Below, piece after piece: positions 51,221 to 58,950 of a stretch of DNA of 64,000 bases. Source of the DNA: Thermogladius sp023256015 (GTDB taxonomy: Archaea; Thermoproteota; Thermoprotei_A; Sulfolobales; Desulfurococcaceae); contig NZ_CP151274.1 in NCBI RefSeq assembly GCF_051131135.1, positions 186,001 through 250,000 on the forward strand, read 5' to 3'. The notes under the pieces were generated by a model. That model was not told the DNA's origin, searched no databases, and was given only the letters and a program-made list of their open reading frames with translations. The position numbers were made by a program, and so were the translations under genes. Position 1 is the first letter of the stretch. Each line of letters begins with the position of its first letter.

Positions 51221-52192
51221 GGAGGTCTGGTTCCCGCTTAAGAGGGACACCCTCTCGCCGAAATCCAACAATACATCACCCGAGACAACCCCCTCGTAGA
51301 CGTAGTACGCTGTAGGACCACTACTCAACTTCGTGAAACCTACGTTCGACTTCAACTCCACATTCGGTGGTATCTCTACCTGGATAAAGGCGGGGGCGAG
51401 TCCGTTGAAAACGAGCCTGATCGAGGTATTGTTGACCTGTTCCACGCTGAGCCTGTCGTGGACTAGCCTGTCGACCCTTATTACAACGCTAGTGTCGTTC
51501 CCGACACCGATCGAAATCACCTCCCTCCTTACAATTGAAGTCAAGTTCAATGTGGAGAAGAGGCCGTTAAGGCTGACCCTCACCATCACACCCCCGTTAG
51601 GCGACTGAACAGAGTAGGTATACGCATAGAACACCGGGATCATGGTCACCGGCTCGTAGTACAGGTCTTTGATCAGCATTACATTGGTCTTCTCGTAGCT
51701 CTCAACCTGTTTGACCCCCTTGTGTACGAGGTCGACGTCGAACAAGACAATGTTCTCTTTAAACCCGCTCCAGTCTAAGACGTCCCATCCCAGGCTCTCG
51801 TTGAAGGATAGGACAATAGGTGGGTTGAAAACACCGATAGAAGCATAGGATAAGTTGCTCTCGGCCTGTAGCGAAGTGGAGTTGACGACGTTCAGTGGAG
51901 CGGAGGAGATCGAGTCGATCCACCTGCTTATGTTTGCGCTATACATAGTTACCCCGTTCACGACGGCTATCTCTATGTCTGCTCTCACCAGGTATGTGAC
52001 CCTCATGTAGAAGGAACTAGCCCCGCTGTTTACAAAATTTCTCGGAGTGTACTCACCGCTAGTAGCTACTTCGAGAAGGCCGTCGTAGTAAATCGTGGTG
52101 TGGGCGATTCTAGTTTGAGGCTCCGCGTAGAGGACCGTGTTGGGGAGAGCCAATACTCCTGCTAGCAGTACTACTAGTAGAAGCCTCTCCAT
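51095..52192 (-). CDS. Surface-exposed membrane-anchored glycoprotein-like protein
   Basis: 365 residues: signal peptide (1-23), a large beta-rich outer region with many Asn-X-Ser/Thr sites, and a C-terminal membrane helix (about 336-358) followed by KISRSL. It belongs to the same class of surface proteins as those at 46-49 kb, but I see no clear sequence match with them. TATTAAACC about 15-20 nt upstream of the ATG suggests a short leader or none. Its 3' end overlaps priL antisense by 126 nt. Family not recognised. Confidence 0.6.
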   Translation of the reverse strand: MERLLLVVLLAGVLALPNTVLYAEPQTRIAHTTIYYDGLLEVATSGEYTPRNFVNSGASSFYMRVTYLVRADIEIAVVNGVTMYSANISRWIDSISSAPLNVVNSTSLQAESNLSYASIGVFNPPIVLSFNESLGWDVLDWSGFKENIVLFDVDLVHKGVKQVESYEKTNVMLIKDLYYEPVTMIPVFYAYTYSVQSPNGGVMVRVSLNGLFSTLNLTSIVRREVISIGVGNDTSVVIRVDRLVHDRLSVEQVNNTSIRLVFNGLAPAFIQVEIPPNVELKSNVGFTKLSSGPTAYYVYEGVVSGDVLLDFGERVSLLSGNQTSLTGGVGLPMSTNVGDLVFTALVVSLSVYAAYLLADKISRSL

Positions 52193-52309
52193 GATTCAAA
52201 CCGGTTTAATACAATGTCGCGAGTGTTTAAAACGGTTCCACCCACTCCACCTTTAAACAACCTATTTAAAACTCCTACTTCTTTAACCTAAAAGGATCGA
52301 GGTGGTTGC

Positions 52310-52663
52310 TTGGAGGGTATTAGACACACCAGTACTGTGATCTACATGACCCTACCCGACAACACAAAAGCCTTTATCAGGTACAGGGTCGAGAACAACG
52401 TTATGAAGCTACTCGAAACGTACACGCCACCTCAGCACAGGGGTAAGGGGATAGCCGGCCAGTTAATGGAGTACGCTGTAAACATGGCGAAGGAAAACGG
52501 GTACTTAATAGAGCCGATCTGTAGCTACTCGATTTACTACTTCTTGAAGCACAAAGAAGCGAGAGAGCTGCTTGCCGAACCATACAGGAGTATGAGCGAT
52601 GAAGAACTGAAGAGCTTGTTCGAGAAGCGGCTCGAGGAGGAGAAGTCTAAAGAGGGTGAGTAG
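52310..52663 (+). CDS. Small GNAT-type acetyltransferase (YjdJ-like)
   Basis: A short GNAT-fold protein, 117 residues, of the kind related to COG2388. The acetyl-CoA loop is PPQHRGKGIAGQLMEYAVNMA, followed by LIEPICSYSIYYFLKH. These small relatives have no known substrate. It starts at TTG with GAGGTGG 4-5 nt upstream and overlaps the ubiquitin-like gene by 1 nt. Confidence 0.85.
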   Translation: MEGIRHTSTVIYMTLPDNTKAFIRYRVENNVMKLLETYTPPQHRGKGIAGQLMEYAVNMAKENGYLIEPICSYSIYYFLKHKEARELLAEPYRSMSDEELKSLFEKRLEEEKSKEGE

Positions 52664-52908
52664 TGCCGAGAGTCAAGTTCATGCTTTGGCTCAAGGACAA
52701 GACGGGGGTCTCCGAAGAGTTCATAAGCGCGGGTAGTCTATCGGAGTTGGTCAACACGTTGAGCTCGAAGTACAGGGTCTTGGACGAGCTCTATCAAAGA
52801 GGGGAGCTGATCGTCCTGGTAAACGGGGTGTCGGTCAACCCCGCAGCGCCGGTTAGCTTGAAGGAGGAGGACGAGGTGGTCTTGCTCCCCCCGGTGTCCG
52901 GGGGCTAG
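52663..52908 (+). CDS. MoaD/ThiS-like ubiquitin-fold protein (SAMP-like)
   Basis: A beta-grasp protein of 81 residues ending in a C-terminal Gly-Gly (PPVSGG), the hallmark of sulfur carriers and archaeal small modifier proteins. VKFMLWLKDKTG, LSELVNTL and the VLVNGV and DEVVLLPPVSGG strands match MoaD. It may carry sulfur for molybdopterin or tRNA thiolation, or conjugate to proteins. It starts at GTG within the acetyltransferase stop. Its end overlaps the MetF-like gene by 4 nt. Confidence 0.85.
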   Translation: MPRVKFMLWLKDKTGVSEEFISAGSLSELVNTLSSKYRVLDELYQRGELIVLVNGVSVNPAAPVSLKEEDEVVLLPPVSGG

Positions 52909-53609
52909 AAGCACAGCCGCGCGACTCGCTCTACAGCTGTGTCCAAGTCTAGCGGCGAGGACACCACTACACCGTCAACGACTTTTTTGAGGCTCTCACA
53001 TACACCTCTTAATTGGTCTGGGTCGATGAAAGGCTGCCCGAGTTGCTCGAACAAACTCCTACTCTTCTCGAGGGCCAGCAAGACAAACGGGTAAACCCTT
53101 ACACCTCGCTCTCTAGCAACCTTAGAGACCTCGACCATCTTGTCCATATTGCCCAGACCGAAGTGTATGACCATAACGTAGTCGGGGTTCTTTAACAGGC
53201 GGGCTTGTATGTTGTCCGTGGAGAACCTCATACTCACGATGAGCCCTAGGTCGACACCTTTCACTCTCTCTTTTATGAAAGTCAGCGCTTCCTCGGAGTC
53301 TGCTTCCAAGGTTTCACCGAAGGCTGGCTTGTCACCCCTTAGCAATGTGACACCCTTAAAGCCGAACTCCTTCGCTGTCAGAACCGTTGAGTACGCGTGG
53401 AGGAGGTTCACGTCCACAAGCCTAGTGCTAACGTAGACCCCTAACTCGAACTTCGTCCTCAAGTAGACGCCTACTGACGCGGCCAATAGTGCCGGTATGC
53501 CTGCGGGGTTCTCGGGGACGAAGACGCTGAAACCAAGGTCTTTGAGCCGGGGAGCTAATTTGTCGACCCCCTTCTTTGAGAAAGAGGGGAGCTCCACTAT
53601 GATCTCCAA
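52905..53609 (-). CDS. Methylenetetrahydrofolate reductase-like (MetF-like) barrel protein
   Basis: 234 residues with a TIM-barrel pattern. GVTLLRGDKPAFGE resembles the ALRGDPP loop of MetF, and the early FVPENPAG, the VDVNLL strand and the DYVMVIHFGLGN strand fit the same fold. It is shorter than bacterial MetF (about 290) and conserved FAD residues cannot be confirmed by eye. The neighbours are a corrinoid methyltransferase set, so a role in making or moving a methyl group on a pterin is reasonable, though inferred. It starts at TTG with GGTGA 7 nt upstream. Confidence 0.55.
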   Translation of the reverse strand: MEIIVELPSFSKKGVDKLAPRLKDLGFSVFVPENPAGIPALLAASVGVYLRTKFELGVYVSTRLVDVNLLHAYSTVLTAKEFGFKGVTLLRGDKPAFGETLEADSEEALTFIKERVKGVDLGLIVSMRFSTDNIQARLLKNPDYVMVIHFGLGNMDKMVEVSKVARERGVRVYPFVLLALEKSRSLFEQLGQPFIDPDQLRGVCESLKKVVDGVVVSSPLDLDTAVERVARLCF

Positions 53610-53747
53610 ACGCCGTCACCGTGTCTCGGTTTATGGCCTTTGTATCCGGCAGTAGGTGTATAAACGTTTCCTACTCCAAACACCCGTCAGCAGGTTAATA
53701 TGTGGTCGGCGCTATCGTTATAAGTTAGAACCTACGGTGGTGATGAG

Positions 53748-54665
53748 GTGAACCAGCTCGAAGCGAGTAAGTACCGTGTGGGCGACTACTGTATTGGGGG
53801 TATACTTGGCGAGTGCCCAACGTGGCTGGTGGGTTCCATATTCTACATGGGAGATAAGCTTCTTACAAGCAGCGGTTTTGACAAGAATTCGGCACGCGAG
53901 AAGGTAGAGGAGGCTATTAGTATATGTGAAAGGCACGGGCTTGTACTAGCCCTCGACGTGGTCTTTCCGCGAGAAGAGCTCGTCGACGACATCCTAAGCT
54001 TCGTGGGAGAATTCGACATCCCGTTGTTCCTGGATTCCCCAGATCCCGCGGTGAGGGCTAAAGCGTATCTAAGGGCTTCCGAGATGGGTCTGAAGAGGTT
54101 GTCGATCGCGAACGGCCTGTACGTGGACAGCCCGCGCGAGGAGCTGGAGGCGTTGAGGAATAGCGGGATCGAGACCAGCGTTCTCATGGCGTTCGATCCC
54201 AGAGACCCCTATACCTCCATAGAGCCGGAGAAGAGGCTTCAGATAGTGAGAAGGTTGCTTGACACGGCTAGAGACACGGGTGTAAAGAACGTGTTGGTCG
54301 ACACTGTGGTACTAGACCCGTCCTCGATATATCTGAGCGGTGAAGCGATACGCAGGATCAAGTCCGAGCTCAAGCTACCCTCCGGTAGCGCGCCCGCAAA
54401 CGCGCTCGGCGGGGCCACTAAGGAGAGGCTAGGCGTTGAGGGGGCGGTTGGTGTTCATGGCGGTGCTGCGGCTTTTCTGAGGATGATGGGGGCGGACTTC
54501 GTAATGTACGGTCCCGTCTCTAGAGCAAAGTACGTTGCCCCGGTCGTATCCATGGTCGACTCTCTCCTGGGTTACGGGCTAAGGAGGTCTGGTGTCAGGA
54601 TAGAGGGTAAGCACCCTGTCAAGGCCCTGTTAAAGGAGTTGCAGCAGATCTTCACAAGGGGCTGA
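53748..54665 (+). CDS. MtrH-family methyltransferase (pterin to corrinoid)
   Basis: A protein of 305 residues of the MtrH family. In methanogens MtrH moves a methyl group between tetrahydromethanopterin and a corrinoid in the Mtr complex; stand-alone relatives serve other corrinoid proteins. GGILGECPTWLVGSIFYMGDKL at the start, the repeated barrel strands FPLFLDSP-like (here IPLFLDSP), LVDTVVLDPSS and PSGSAPANALGG are typical. No other Mtr subunits are present. It starts at GTG behind GGTGATGAG. Convergent with the activator gene (14-nt overlap). Confidence 0.85.
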   Translation: MNQLEASKYRVGDYCIGGILGECPTWLVGSIFYMGDKLLTSSGFDKNSAREKVEEAISICERHGLVLALDVVFPREELVDDILSFVGEFDIPLFLDSPDPAVRAKAYLRASEMGLKRLSIANGLYVDSPREELEALRNSGIETSVLMAFDPRDPYTSIEPEKRLQIVRRLLDTARDTGVKNVLVDTVVLDPSSIYLSGEAIRRIKSELKLPSGSAPANALGGATKERLGVEGAVGVHGGAAAFLRMMGADFVMYGPVSRAKYVAPVVSMVDSLLGYGLRRSGVRIEGKHPVKALLKELQQIFTRG

Positions 54666-56211
54666 GCCGGAGGCTGTCAATCCACACGTTCATGTAGTCC
54701 GCTACCTTGGGTAATTCGACGAAGAGCATCTTTCCCGCGATCTCCCTGAAGTCGACCAGGTACTCTCTGTCCAAGAACGCAACCCTCAACCCTGGGAGAA
54801 CCAGGTTGCCTACGACCAACACTCTTTCTCTGTCAACTTGGGGTACCAGCCCTATAGCCATGGCGTCCTCAAGGTCAAGGGCCGCGCCGAAACTGCCGGC
54901 GACCACGACTTGCCTCAGGTCGCTTGACGACACTCCGGCCTCCCTCATGAGGATTCTAATACCAGATTTCACCGCCGCAACAGCCTTCTGCAAGTTCCTC
55001 ACGTCTAGCTGGGATACGTAGAGGTCCTTAGAGGGGTCGATGTAGAATACCTTCAGCCCGCCTTCAATGGTCGCATAGCCGGTAGTGAACTTGCCGTTCT
55101 CGTCCACTAGTCCATGACGTCTCAAGTCGGCGACTATGCTTACGAGCGCCGGACCTAAAATGCCTGAGGTTGAGACCAGGTACTTGTAGCTGAAGACGGG
55201 CCTGCCGTTCTCCAGCCTGTCTATTCTCGCCTCGTATACGCCTCCTTGGACTATAGTGGACCCTCTCGAGACCCCCGTTTCGAAAGCTGGACCGCTCGGC
55301 GTGCTGGTCCCGTACACGACTTCTTCCTTGACGAGGAAGATCTCGGTGTTGGTGCCTATATCGATCAGCAAGTAGGGGGTCTCTAACCTCAGTTCTAAGG
55401 TGGCAACGAGGTCCGCGTAAGCGTCGCCTCCGAGGTAGCCGTGCAGCATGGGAAAGCCCAGCACAAGCCTACCCCCCAGGCTGTCTAAGATGGGGCCGCG
55501 AGTTGGGGGCTGGTAAGGGTATTCAGCCAGGCTGTCGAGTTTTAGACCGAAGAAGATCGACTCCATTACGCTGTTCCCTGCTAGTAGCACTAGGCCTGCG
55601 TTGTGCTTGTCTGCTATCTCGGACACTAGGCCGCGCAGTCTCGTCGTCATATCGTCCATGTACCGCTTGTCTTCCAACGCCTTCGTCAACCTCGTTATGA
55701 TGTCGGCCCCGTAGTCTTGAAGCGGGGTAAAGACGGAGTCCTCGGCCAGAACATCACCCTCGAGGTCCACGACCTGGTACGCTGTCTTAGTAGTCCCCAG
55801 GTCTACTAAGAGAGCCCGCTGGAGATCCGTGGTAAGCTCTACCACGCGGTCTAGAACCCTGAACAGCCTGGGTTTGACTTTTGTTACAACGGGCTCGACC
55901 CTTCTAGGGTTAACGACAACGGTGTTTATTCTGACGGGCTTTGCTAGCCCCGGGAAGAGCTCTACCTCGACGTCGCTTAGGACTCTGGTCTGGCAGGCCA
56001 GCCTTACGGGTCCCGTATAGCCTAGTGCCCTCTCGTACTTTGAAGGCGGAGACGTCGAGCCTTTCTTAACGACGACGCGGCAAAGGCCGCAGAGACCCCT
56101 ACCTCCACACGGTAGCGCTATAACGCCGTTCTTTGCGAGTATCTCGCCCAGATTACCGCCGCTAACCCCCCTCAGCACCCTGTTACCTACTACGATATTG
56201 ACCTCGCTCAA
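54652..56211 (-). CDS. Reductive activator of corrinoid proteins (RamA/RACE-type, ferredoxin plus ASKHA)
   Basis: 519 residues. The N-terminal ferredoxin domain has Cys35, Cys41, Cys44 and Cys73 (PCGGRGLCGLC and ACQTR) for a 2Fe-2S cluster. The rest is an ASKHA/DUF4445 ATPase with LLVDLGTTKTAYQVVD, LLAGNSVMESIFFG, LLIDIGTNTEIFLV and VVVAGSFGAALD. Such proteins use ATP to return inactive Co(II) corrinoid to Co(I). It starts at TTG with GGAGGT 5-6 nt upstream and overlaps the corrinoid protein gene by 4 nt, so the activator and its likely target are made together. Confidence 0.9.
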   Translation of the reverse strand: MSEVNIVVGNRVLRGVSGGNLGEILAKNGVIALPCGGRGLCGLCRVVVKKGSTSPPSKYERALGYTGPVRLACQTRVLSDVEVELFPGLAKPVRINTVVVNPRRVEPVVTKVKPRLFRVLDRVVELTTDLQRALLVDLGTTKTAYQVVDLEGDVLAEDSVFTPLQDYGADIITRLTKALEDKRYMDDMTTRLRGLVSEIADKHNAGLVLLAGNSVMESIFFGLKLDSLAEYPYQPPTRGPILDSLGGRLVLGFPMLHGYLGGDAYADLVATLELRLETPYLLIDIGTNTEIFLVKEEVVYGTSTPSGPAFETGVSRGSTIVQGGVYEARIDRLENGRPVFSYKYLVSTSGILGPALVSIVADLRRHGLVDENGKFTTGYATIEGGLKVFYIDPSKDLYVSQLDVRNLQKAVAAVKSGIRILMREAGVSSSDLRQVVVAGSFGAALDLEDAMAIGLVPQVDRERVLVVGNLVLPGLRVAFLDREYLVDFREIAGKMLFVELPKVADYMNVWIDSLRLSPL

Positions 56212-56858
56212 GCCTGAACCTCCATTAACTTCTCCACTAGTTTAACGGCCTCTATTGCGTTAGGGGCCCAGCCGTCGGCCCCAATCTCTTTCGCGAACTC
56301 TGGAGTCGTGGCCGCCCCGCCTACAATAACCTTCACTCTACTCCTTAACCCACGCCTTGTAAGCTCATCTATGACAGTTTTCATGTACCTGGCAGTCGTC
56401 GTGAGCAGGGCGCTCATGCCTACGATGTCAGGCTTGTACTTCTCGACGGCCTCAATGAACTTCTCCACGGAGACGTCTACGCCTAGGTCTATAACCTCGT
56501 GTCCAGCCGCCTGGAGCATGATGGCTACAAGCGTCTTGCCTATGTCGTGCACGTCTCCCTTCACAGTCCCTATAACGATCCTTGCCCTCTTCACGGCCTT
56601 CATTCTCGAGGCCTCCTCTCTCAACCTGGGCTCGAGGATCCTCATGGCCTCCTTGAAGATACTAGCCGCCTCGATCAGCTCAGCTATGAAGTAGTCTCCG
56701 CTCTCGTAAAGCCTCCCGATCTCCTCCATGGCTTTGCTCAGGGAGTCGAGTATTATCTTGGAGGCGGGGATACCCTCGTCTAGAGCGGCTTTCACGTTTC
56801 TCAAAACACAGTCTTTCTCGAGGTTCACCAGGCACTCTCTTGCCTCTTCGAGGCTCAA
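56208..56858 (-). CDS. Methyltransferase corrinoid protein (B12-binding)
   Basis: A protein of 216 residues with a helical cap (about 1-85) and a B12-binding Rossmann domain. The cobalt ligand motif is GDVHDIG (Asp102, His104, Gly107), followed by AAGHEVIDLGVDVS and VGGAATTPEFAKEIGADGW. It resembles MtmC/MtbC-type methyl carriers and MetH's B12 module. It would pass methyl groups from the MtrH-like protein to an acceptor. It starts at TTG with GAGGGTAAG upstream. Divergent from the MetE-like gene by 75 nt. Confidence 0.93.
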   Translation of the reverse strand: MSLEEARECLVNLEKDCVLRNVKAALDEGIPASKIILDSLSKAMEEIGRLYESGDYFIAELIEAASIFKEAMRILEPRLREEASRMKAVKRARIVIGTVKGDVHDIGKTLVAIMLQAAGHEVIDLGVDVSVEKFIEAVEKYKPDIVGMSALLTTTARYMKTVIDELTRRGLRSRVKVIVGGAATTPEFAKEIGADGWAPNAIEAVKLVEKLMEVQA

Positions 56859-56933
56859 CTGCTTACCCTCTCGGTTATATTATATCCCTCACATAGTATC
56901 TGCACAAATTAAGCGTTAGAAGGTGACCAGCAC

Positions 56934-57887
56934 GTGAAGACGAGCCACGTGGGCAGCTTCCCGTTGGAGTTCAGCTTGGAGAACGTGAGCTTGATAGCGA
57001 GAGACCTCCACGAGGTGGGCGTGGATGTACCCCCCTACCCGCAGTTGAGGAACTTCATAGAAATATACATGGAGCCTCTGGTAGCCGGTGGCTTTGTAAC
57101 GCTGAGAGGTGAGAGCTATTTCCTAAGCAAGAGCCTGGGGGCCGAGGACGTGGTTTTCGAGGGTAGGATAGAGGAGGCGGAGGTCTTTGTAGACCACGCG
57201 CGGAGTTTAGGCTTCAGGGGTTTGAGAGCCCCGGTTACAGGGCCTTTCACACTCTCGAGTAAGGTCTTGCTCGCGGAGGGGGGCGGGCTAGAGTCCACGG
57301 GCCTAGCGAACGCGGACGTAGTGAGAACCATGGCGAGGTACGTCAATGGCGTCCTGAAGTACATGGAGAGGCTGGGCTTCAACTACCTCTTCATAGACGA
57401 GCCCATACTAGGGGTGATTGTGGGCGCGCGTAGATTTCTCTTCGGCTGGGATGAGGGAAGCATAGCAGACGTGATTGAGACCGTTTTCAAAGGGATAGGC
57501 GGGTACCACGGGATCCACGTCTGTGGCAGGGTCAGTAGGAGGCTATTCGACCTGCTAGTCGACGTCCCCGTAGTAGACTTCCTCAACTTCGAGTTTCACG
57601 ACTCTCCAGAAAACGTAAATATAGTGGACGGCGAGAGACTGTCGTTTAAAGGAAAAGTTCTGGCTCCAGGTGTGGCCAGTAGCAAGAGGCCTGAAATAGA
57701 AAGTGTAGAGGAAATTAGAGGTCTACTGAGAGAGCTTCTCGCGAAGGCAAGAGGGAGAGTCGACCTGGTCTCTGCTGACTGTGGCTTCGGTGGGCTGTCA
57801 ACCGCCTCGGGCTCTAGGAGGGAAGCCTACGAGGTCGCGTTGAAGAAGCTCGCTAACATTAAGAAGGCGGTACTCGACCTCTCTTAG
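56934..57887 (+). CDS. MetE-core methionine synthase-like methyltransferase
   Basis: 317 residues, corresponding to the C-terminal catalytic half of cobalamin-independent methionine synthase without its N-terminal half. The zinc site can be placed as His195 and Cys197 (IHVCGR), Glu220 (LNFEFH) and Cys283 (ADCGFGG); SHVGSFP opens the barrel. The substrate is most likely homocysteine, and the methyl donor is likely methylcobalamin on the adjacent corrinoid protein rather than triglutamyl folate. It starts at GTG with GGTGA 7 nt upstream. Other UROD/MetE-fold methyltransferases are the alternative. Confidence 0.82.
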   Translation: MKTSHVGSFPLEFSLENVSLIARDLHEVGVDVPPYPQLRNFIEIYMEPLVAGGFVTLRGESYFLSKSLGAEDVVFEGRIEEAEVFVDHARSLGFRGLRAPVTGPFTLSSKVLLAEGGGLESTGLANADVVRTMARYVNGVLKYMERLGFNYLFIDEPILGVIVGARRFLFGWDEGSIADVIETVFKGIGGYHGIHVCGRVSRRLFDLLVDVPVVDFLNFEFHDSPENVNIVDGERLSFKGKVLAPGVASSKRPEIESVEEIRGLLRELLAKARGRVDLVSADCGFGGLSTASGSRREAYEVALKKLANIKKAVLDLS

Positions 57888-57915
57888 CACGTCCTCCGAG
57901 GAACGGTTGTCGACG

Positions 57916-57922
57916 TTTATAA
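57916..57922 (+). promoter_or_regulatory. TATA box of tRNA-Thr
   Basis: TTTATAA lies about 32-38 nt upstream of the mature 5' end of the tRNA, right for initiation a few nt ahead of it. Confidence 0.5.
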
Positions 57923-57953
57923 GACTCTCATGGACTCTTAATTATATTCTAGA

Positions 57954-58052
57954 GCCGCCGTAGCTCAGCCGGGTAGAGCGCCGGCCTTGTAAGCCTCGTC
58001 TCCTAAGGCCCGGGAGAGCCGGTGGTCGCGGGTTCAAGTCCCGCCGGCGGCT
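57954..58052 (+). tRNA. tRNA-Thr(TGT) with intron
   Basis: The cloverleaf is complete: acceptor stem GCCGCCG/CGGCGGC with discriminator T, D stem GCTC/GAGC, anticodon stem CCGGC/GCCGG with anticodon TGT at 57988-57990, and T arm GCGGG-TTCAAGT-CCCGC. A 25-nt intron (57992-58016) follows position 37, the canonical archaeal site; CCTT in the anticodon arm can pair with AAGG in the intron to give the bulge-helix-bulge structure cut by the splicing endonuclease. Mature length is 74 nt; CCA is not encoded. Confidence 0.95.
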
Positions 58053-58071
58053 CTACTAGGAGGTGAATGCC

Positions 58072-58869
58072 GTGCAGGTCGAGTTCAAGGTTATTGGTAG
58101 CGACAAGGTCTCTGCCATTGGTCTAGGAACCTGGGCTATCAGAGACTATGGTAAGGCGTACGAGGCCTACCTGTACGCTCTGAGTAGTGGGGTCAACAAT
58201 GTCGACACGGCCGAGATGTACGACGGTGGGAAAGCCGAGGAATTTGTCGGCAAGCTAGTCAAAGCCGTCGGCAGAGACAACGTGTTCATAACGACGAAGA
58301 TGTTGCCCGACAGGCTTGTCGACAAAGACCTCATCATCAAGGCCGCCAGAGCTGCCTTGAGAAGATTAGGGGTAAACTACGTGGACTTGTACCTGATCCA
58401 CTGGCCTAACACGTCTATAAGTATGGAAGAGCAGGTCAGGAACTTCGAGATCGTGGCGAAAGAGGGGCTGACTAGGTACATTGGCGTTAGCAACTTCGAC
58501 CTCAGCGAGCTAGATAGGGCAATACACGCTCTCTCAAGGGAGAGGATAGTTGTAGACCAAGTCCACTACAGCGTACTACATAAAGGAGAGGTTGAAGAGA
58601 CTCTCCTCCCGTTCTGCCGCGCGAACAACATCGCGGTCCAGGCGTATACGCCGCTCGAGAGGGGCGCCGTTGTAACTCACCCGGTGGTACAAAGGATCGC
58701 CTCCAAGTACGGGAGGACACCCGTACAGGTCGCCTTGAACTACCTGATAAGCCAGGACAACGTCATCCCCATACCCAAGGCTGAGAAAATAGAACACGTA
58801 AAGGAGATAATGGGCTCTATGGGCTGGAGGATGAGGAGAGAAGACCTAGAGGAACTCAAGAGAATATAG
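58072..58869 (+). CDS. Aldo/keto reductase
   Basis: An NAD(P)H-dependent barrel oxidoreductase of about 265 residues. The catalytic tetrad is visible: Asp in NVDTAEMY, Tyr (YDGG), Lys in TTKML and His in LIHWPN. IGVSNFDLSELD and IPIPKAEKIEHVKE (cofactor phosphate site) follow. The substrate is unknown. GTG at 58072 is preferred over GTG at 58063 because GGAGGTG lies 6 nt upstream. Confidence 0.93.
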   Translation: MQVEFKVIGSDKVSAIGLGTWAIRDYGKAYEAYLYALSSGVNNVDTAEMYDGGKAEEFVGKLVKAVGRDNVFITTKMLPDRLVDKDLIIKAARAALRRLGVNYVDLYLIHWPNTSISMEEQVRNFEIVAKEGLTRYIGVSNFDLSELDRAIHALSRERIVVDQVHYSVLHKGEVEETLLPFCRANNIAVQAYTPLERGAVVTHPVVQRIASKYGRTPVQVALNYLISQDNVIPIPKAEKIEHVKEIMGSMGWRMRREDLEELKRI

Positions 58870-58950
58870 CTCGGCTAGACCTCTCTCCTCGCTCTGGAGG
58901 GGTGCGTAAAAGGGGTCACAGCACGTTAAACATCTTTTGAGTGGTCTTGT

